The notes under the pieces were generated by a model. The model saw only the letters and a program-made list of their open reading frames with translations, had not been told where the DNA came from and made no database searches. From Talinum fruticosum (taxonomy: Eukaryota; Streptophyta; Magnoliopsida; Caryophyllales; Talinaceae): a DNA stretch of 64,000 bases. Position 1 is the first letter of the stretch; the number at the start of each line of letters is the position of its first letter. A program made the position numbers and the translations under genes. Where the stretch lies: positions 638,501 through 702,500 of the forward strand of contig JAITYX010000046.1 in NCBI GenBank assembly GCA_021018815.1, read 5' to 3'. Positions 58,627 to 64,000 of the stretch are shown here, one piece after another.

Positions 58627-59085
58627 ATAATAAAATTAGAGAGCATTCTAGTCTTCTAAAATCCCTCTAAAATTTTCTAAAATTCTCTTGTATTTTAGTC
58701 TCTTCAGCCAACCTTTTCTTTTACAAAATTTGTAAGTATCTCTTTACAAATTGTATCTTTAATCATCTTTTATCAATATATTACCTTTTATTATCGATCC
58801 AAGCTTCACTGGTATCGGAGCCGAGACTTTAGTTTAAAGTTCCGTCACCGTGTTACTTGTTTATTTTAGACTCGTTGTAGTTACGAGTTGGGTTTACGTT
58901 GGTGTAGGCGTTGGTCGGCCGTGAACCCGTTGGTCAGCCTGTTAGGTGGTCCCGGTAGGTGGTCCCGTCGGTCCCGTAAGCTCAATCTTAATTTCAACTG
59001 TCTCGAACTATGCATTAACAATGGCGTCAAAACTTAGAAGATCGATGTCTTTTGGAGCGAGATAGCCAACCCAACATAGTAAACG
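58627..59085 (+). promoter_or_regulatory. Segment C leader and primer-binding site
   Basis: An AT-rich leader (58640-58800), then the primer site TGGTATCGGAGCC at 58810-58822. After it come GTTGGTCGGCC, GTTGGTCAGCC and GGTGGTCCCGGTAG repeats like those of segment A. No strong TATA box is seen; the promoter was probably in sequence now replaced by the microsatellite. Confidence 0.7.
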
Positions 59086-59617
59086 ATGCATGAAACCCGA
59101 ACTGGACCTTTAATTAAGGCTCCTAGTCCAAATGAATATCATAATTGGACTATACCTAAAATAAAACCCGAAACAATTTACAAAATAGGAACCTTTGATT
59201 TTTCAATCGCATATTCCGTAAAAACTCATGAAGAAATCATTAGTCTACGTGAATGGTTTACAAACTATTCCTCTCTTGAACCAAGGTTCTATAGAGAGTC
59301 ATCTAAGGGCTAAATATAGATTTATGCATATAGGATTAGTGCAGGTTGCTGTTAAGCCTCTTCTTAGAAAAGGTATTAACGCACCCATTTTCATGGCGAT
59401 TCGTGATAAAAGATTAAAGAAATACAAATCTTCTTTACTTGCTATGGTTAATACAAATATTTGCAATGGACCTGTGTTCTTTAACCGTTATCCCGATTTT
59501 CCAGTTGATTTAACATGTCCAATGACAATTCAAGCTTTACAATTAGATGTTTTTGTCCAGGGAGACGAATTCCATGATTTTAAAAATTTTGTCTGTCATG
59601 TACGTAGTCTATTTTAG
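59086..59617 (+). pseudogene. Segment C movement protein (30K type)
   Basis: It starts MHETRTGPLIKAPSPNEY, with IYKIGTFDFSIAYSVKTHEE. After a frameshift near 59250 it continues YRFMHIGLVQVAVKPLLRKG, then INAPIFMAIRDKRLKKYKSS and NICNGPVFFNRYPDFPVDL, ending at TAG 59615-59617. The core YRFMHIGLVQVAVKPL...GI..PIF...RD.R is typical of caulimovirid movement proteins. It is one frameshift from a continuous product. Confidence 0.82.
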
Positions 59618-59639
59618 ATTAATGTCTTCTAATCGAATA

Positions 59640-60600
59640 CCAAATATATATCTCCTCTTCCATCCAATTCTAAAGATACAGTCCTTTTAACTATAACCGA
59701 TGAAAAACCATCGGTTTTACCCCAAAACTTCTTAAACAAGATGAAATTACTATTCCTTTAGAATTAGAACTAGAAAATGAACAGAGTTCTACTCATTTAG
59801 AAGAATCTAAAGTTGACTAAATTATAGAAGAACCCGATGGTAGAGTTTTTATTAGGTTCAAATCTTTTAGAGAAAACTCTTCTAGATCGGAACCTACTAA
59901 TTCTAGAAGATCTTTCTCGAATACACATTTCATAATGATTCTGCAACAAACTCTCAAAGATACAAATTTTCTGCGCCTATTCCCGAGCGAGGTTCATACT
60001 AATGATTCTCCTCCTAACTCACATATTGGAGAAGGAATCAACGTACTAACATTAAAAAACATCCAAATTGACTGGCCCTTCTTAAAAGAAGATTATTACA
60101 GCCAATCAAATACTACTTTAAGGACATGGTTTGAAGAAATGGATAAGCAATTACGCTTCTCCATTAAAGAACATTGGATCAAGGATATGAACAGACTAGC
60201 TATTAATATTCCTTTTTCACATGGTTTCCTACTTTTTCTTCTCAATTAGGATTAAATGATCCTTACAAACAACCAAGTTTACAAGTTCAAACTAACATGT
60301 CTAAAACCCGGCATCTGGTTGATGGTAGCAAGTATAGTTGCTGTTCATCCACCTACAACTATCGCTATAAAATCCCTTTGCAAGGACAAGAAATACTTGC
60401 TTGTCCTTACAAAACTGGCCGGGAGGGAAGGACTCGGCTATCGTTGATGATTTAGCTAAGGTTCATCAGCAGGCTAACTATACTAATACAATTCTATCAA
60501 CCATTGCAGAACAATTAACATTAGTCTCTACTAAAATAGATTCCCGTGAGAGCAAAAATGATTCTAAAAAGGTTAACCCTTTCACGTAATCTATTTCTAG
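59640..60600 (+). pseudogene. Segment C polyprotein linker and N-terminal coat region
   Basis: Acidic, Ser-rich stretches (59640-59930) are followed by the open stretch 59935-60249 with EGINVLTLKNIQIDWPFLKE and LRTWFEEMDKQLRFSIKEHW, then a coiled-coil-like DDLAKVHQQANYTNTILSTI near 60445-60505. Several stops. Assigned by position between movement protein and coat core; the role of the linker is unknown. Confidence 0.6.
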
Positions 60601-61900
60601 GCCTTTCTTTAAATTAGATAGCATTCCAAAAGAAACAGAAGAAGCTCTTATTAGAGAAAGCCCTTCTCTAACAATCGGCTTCTAAACATTATATCTAAAC
60701 AGACTTAAAGATCTAGAAAGTGCTAGCAGCTTCTAAAACTCGTTAGTTGTTTAGATAAAGCTCGTAACATTAGTATAGAAGAAACCTCTTCTATAGAATC
60801 TGATTCGTAAAGTGAATTAAATCAAGTTACAACTCTTCAAAAATCCTTTGATGAAGAGATAGAAGTTGAGGAACCATCTTTTCTCTCAACAAAACAAAGA
60901 ACTTTAGAAATACAAAAACTATTATCCTCGTCCGACTCCTCCTAATATTCAATTTGAAGAAAAAGCCAATTTCAAACTAATCTTTTTGATGGACAATCTT
61001 TAATAGAATGGAATATAGATGGTAAAGCAGAACATGAAATTTTGTCTACCCTTCAACAAATGGGAATGGCTTGTGTAGCCTTTAAAACAAGAGGGCTAAC
61101 AGGTAAGAATTTAGCAGCCTACCTTAGCCCTAGGATTTTCTCGGACGCTTAAAAACCGGTGGGATAATTATCTTACCCAAGAAGAAAGAGTTCAAATCCT
61201 CAGCCACAAAACTACAATTATTCGAAATGATTTGCCCATTGAAGAAGAAGATGGTAACGAATTATTGATTCATACCATTTCTCTACATTTTCTTGGAAAC
61301 CCGAATGAAGGCCAAGCAGCAGACTAAATCTGTTCTTATTAACCTCGGATGTCCTACCCTTAGTGACTATCGTTGGTATAAAGATATGTTCCTAATTAAT
61401 GTCTTGAAAAGGGAAGATGGAAACGCACAATTTTGGAAGGAAAGATTTATAGCAGGATTACCAAGACTCTTTGGAGAAAGAATTCTTGGTAAGCTTAGGC
61501 AAAACTTTAATTCGGATGAAATACCATATCATCTCTTTACCTTTGGACAATTATTTGGGATAGTTAAAAATGAAGGATTAGCTCTTTGTAATGAGCTTAA
61601 ACTTCAAGCCAAATACGGTAAAGATAAATTCCAGTCTAGAAAAGAAATGGGCACTTTTTGCGAAGCTTTTGGTTTTTTAAAAATTGAAGCTCCTTCCGCA
61701 AAAAATAAAAGAATTAATAAAAACCTTCGAAAAAATAAGCCAGTAAAGAAATCTTTTATTCCCAAATCAACCCCTTCTAAATCCCATTCTTCTAAACAAA
61801 AGACAAGTCAAAAAGAAGAAAAAGATAGTCTCGCTATAAATGTGGAAAACCCGGTCATAAAGCATATCAATGCAAAACCGAGAAAAAATTAATGAATTAT
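60601..61900 (+). pseudogene. Segment C coat protein core with zinc knuckle
   Basis: QTNLFDGQSLIEWNIDGKAE near 60975 begins the core. 61293-61892 is open for 199 codons: GCPTLSDYRWYKDMFLINVL, WKERFIAGLPRLFGERILGK, YHLFTFGQLFGIVKNEGLAL, then a Lys-rich basic stretch. The zinc knuckle YKCGKPGHKAYQC is at about 61835-61873, but in another frame and with Arg where the first Cys ligand is expected. The basic stretch and knuckle bind nucleic acid in this family. Confidence 0.82.
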
Positions 61901-62125
61901 TTTCGAAGAACCAGAACTCCAAAAGAAACTTCTTACGATTCTTACTCAAAATACATCTGATTCTGAAGGAACCGAGGATTATTTTCCTAGCTCCGACGAA
62001 GAAGATAACTATGAGTACGAATCTTCTCCTATCAAACAACTTAATGTTATTACGGATAGAAATCGAAAGAATTTTTACTAGATCTAATAGGTCAAATATC
62101 GATTCGAAATTAAAGAGAGACTATC

Positions 62126-63058
62126 TTGAAAAACTCAAGAGTCTCATTCTTGAAGAAGAAAAAATCCTTCTCCGCCTCGACCTCCCTACATTCAATCTCT
62201 CCAAACTTCATGAAAAGTTTCCTACTCCTAATCCATTCCAACGAAATTACAACTAGAGAATTACAAACTGAAGTTAATAATCTGAAAAATGAAGTCAGGA
62301 TTCTCAAACAAGATATTCTTAATTTAAAAACCAAAGATTTGGAATTAGAAACTAAACTAACCCTTCTTAAGAAAGACGAGGCCTCAACCTCGGAACCCTA
62401 TGAAATTCCTGGATCGATAGAATTCCCTCCTATTGATCAAGGTAATAATGATCAATTCATCTCAACCATTTCTAGAATCACTTTTCAGAAATGGTATTCA
62501 ATAGTTAAATTAGTTGTTGATGATTTCTCTACTTGCAGAGTTGCACTAATAGATAGCGGTGCGGATCAAAACCGTATTAAAAGAGGAGTTTTACCAACTA
62601 AGTACTGCGAAAGATCGTCTGAATCTTTATGCAGTGCTAATGGAGAACCTTTAATCATAAAATACAAACTTAACAAAGGATACATAGAAAATGATAATTA
62701 TTGTTTCAAAAGTATTTTCCTAATTGTTGAAAATATTACTAATGATATTATCCTTGGAACTCCATTCCTTACACAAATTTATCCATTCTATGTCAATGAA
62801 ACTGGAGTTCATACAAAAATCTTAGACAAAACAATTTCTTTTAAATTTCTTACTTTAGCAAGACAAAAGGATGTTGCTCTTTTGCAATCATCTTCTATTT
62901 TCCGACAAATAAATTGTTTACATTACAAACAATCTTCTATAGCTCATCTTCAGGAAGAAATATCTTTCAAAAAAATTGAAGAACAGACTTCAAATCCCCG
63001 CAAACCAAAAGAAGATTTTAGAACTAGAAGAAGTCATAAAGAAACAAATCTGTTCTAA
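62126..63058 (+). pseudogene. Segment C coiled coil and aspartic protease
   Basis: A 310-codon open frame. A coiled-coil-like region runs over residues 45-85 (LQTEVNNLKNEVRILKQDIL), a linker with PYEIPGSIEFP follows, then the protease with ALIDSGADQN (DSG at 62552-62560, residue 143) and IILGTPFLTQIYPF near residue 210. It should be fused to coat and RT in a polyprotein; the links on both sides are out of frame. This is the longest intact viral frame in the window. Confidence 0.87.
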
Positions 63059-64000
63059 TGTTCCCAATGCCTTCTGGGGACGAAAGAAGCATGTTGTTTC
63101 TCTTCCCTATATTAAAGACTTTGATGAAAAAAATATTCCCACCAAGGCTCGTCCAACTCGGATGAATTCCGAGTATCTTGAACTCTGCAAAAAGAAATCC
63201 AATCTCTTCTAGACAAAAAGCTTATTAGACCTTCCAAATCACCTTGGAGTTGTGCAGCTTTCTATGTTAATAATGCAGCAGAAAAGGAACGAGGGGTTCC
63301 TAGACTAGTTATTAACTATAAACCTCTAAACAAAGTCCTTCAATGGATTAGATATCCTATTCCTAACAAAAGAGATTTGCTGAATAGACTCTATGAAGCA
63401 AAAGTATTTTCAAAGTTTGACATGAAATCAGGATTTTGGCAAATTCAGATTTCTGAAACCGATCGTTACAAAACCGCTTTCACGGTACCCTTTGGTCATT
63501 ACGAATGGAACGTAATGCCATTTGGACTTAAAAATGCACCTTCCGAATTCCGTAACATAATGAATGACATCTTTAATCCTTATACATCATTTATCATTGT
63601 TTATATAGATGATGTGTTGGTTTTCTCAAAAACAATTGATCAACATTTCAAACATTTACAAATTTTCCCGCATATAGTTAACAAAAATGGTTTAGCGGTT
63701 TCCGCTTCCAAAATGATTTTATTCCAAACAAAAATAAGGTTTCTAGGACATGATATTTACCAAGGAACCTTAAAACCTATAATGAGATCTGTATCTGTTT
63801 GCTGATAAATTTCCGATGAAATTAAAGACAAGAAGCAATTACAAAGATTTTTGGGATGTTTAAACTATGTTTTAGATTTTTTCCCAAAACTTCGTCATTT
63901 TTGTGCTCCTCTATTCAAAAGACTTAGAAAGACTCCAGTCCCATGGACTGATGAACATACTTCTCTTATTAGACAAATCAAAGAAAAGGTTAAAGCATTA
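63059..64000 (+). pseudogene. Segment C reverse transcriptase and start of RNase H
   Basis: The fingers begin EIQSLLDKKLIRPSKSPWS and GVPRLVINYKPLNK, in a different frame from the preceding stretch. 63377-63805 is open and holds KFDMKSGFWQIQIS (first catalytic Asp at 63419), YEWNVMPFGLKNAPSEF and YIDDVLVFS (63604-63630, the catalytic Asp pair). A frameshift with TGA at 63803 follows, then LQRFLGCLNYVLDFFPKLRH and APLFKRLRKTPVPW (connection toward RNase H) to the window end. PFGLKNAP with YIDD and YEWNVMPF is caulimovirid-like. It is not one continuous frame. Confidence 0.9.

Larger units (their letters stand above)
58627..64000 (+). mobile_element. Endogenous Caulimoviridae-like segment C (runs off the window)
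   Basis: The order is leader, primer site, movement protein, coat region, zinc knuckle, protease, reverse transcriptase, start of RNase H. It is clearly diverged from A and B at protein level (for example ALIDSGADQNRI versus ALLDSGADQNCI), so it is a second virus type or an older copy. Frames are broken but domain order is complete up to the window end. Confidence 0.87.

Noticed and set aside
58225..58659. ORFs with poly-Ile or poly-Leu on both strands
   Set aside because: They are translations of the ATT microsatellite.

Overview
This window is nuclear plant heterochromatin made almost wholly of nested retroelements and endogenous pararetrovirus. I see no intact host gene, rRNA or tRNA gene. 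An angiosperm is indicated by Ty1/copia elements of SIRE type (primer site of tRNA-iMet type and an extra env-like reading frame after pol), Ty3/gypsy chromovirus remnants with a chromodomain, and Caulimoviridae-like polyprotein remnants. I cannot name the species. Nearly every coding region is broken.

Layout. 1-6688 is the 3' part of a SIRE-like copia element (pol, spacer with a TATA box, env-like ORF, 3' LTR). 6689-13808 is an older repeat, possibly Ty3/gypsy Tat/Ogre-like LTR material in inverted arms, cut by two antisense LTRs of the copia family (8611-10201 with a perfect 5-bp target duplication; 10996-13053 with a doubled promoter). 13809-16727 is an antisense Ty3/gypsy LTR. 17258 to about 49818 is a tandem array with a period near 2 kb. 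About ten copies are visible, each made of an antisense 5' half of the copia LTR, a TATA-bearing spacer and the first half of the env-like ORF. The array is interrupted by a 5'-truncated chromovirus (about 22374-26098) and by a full-length SIRE-like element (31662-42573, LTRs of 1570 and 1603 bp, 5-bp target duplication with one mismatch). From about 49818 to the window end are three rearranged endogenous Caulimoviridae-like segments: A on the minus strand, B and C on the plus strand. A and B form a large inverted repeat. B joins the protease region to an unrecognised ORF, and a long ATT microsatellite separates B from C.

How it fits together. The array unit looks like a product of the copia family itself. 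An LTR terminus is joined exactly to the pol/env spacer, and the other end of the half-LTR is fused into the env-like frame and supplies its stop codon. All units share both junctions and share ATA in place of the parental ATG, so the chimera formed once and was then amplified. Autointegration followed by extrachromosomal-circle amplification is one route; this is inference.

A second signal runs through the whole window. Repeat copies differ again and again at CAG/CTG trinucleotides (CGG, CGAG, CGA, CGT, TAG and others at one aligned position), including at primer-binding sites and at frame breaks in conserved domains. CAG/CTG is the plant CHG methylation context. Part of the apparent decay may therefore be systematic sequencing error on methylated DNA mixed with true deamination, and the broken ORFs should be read with that in mind.
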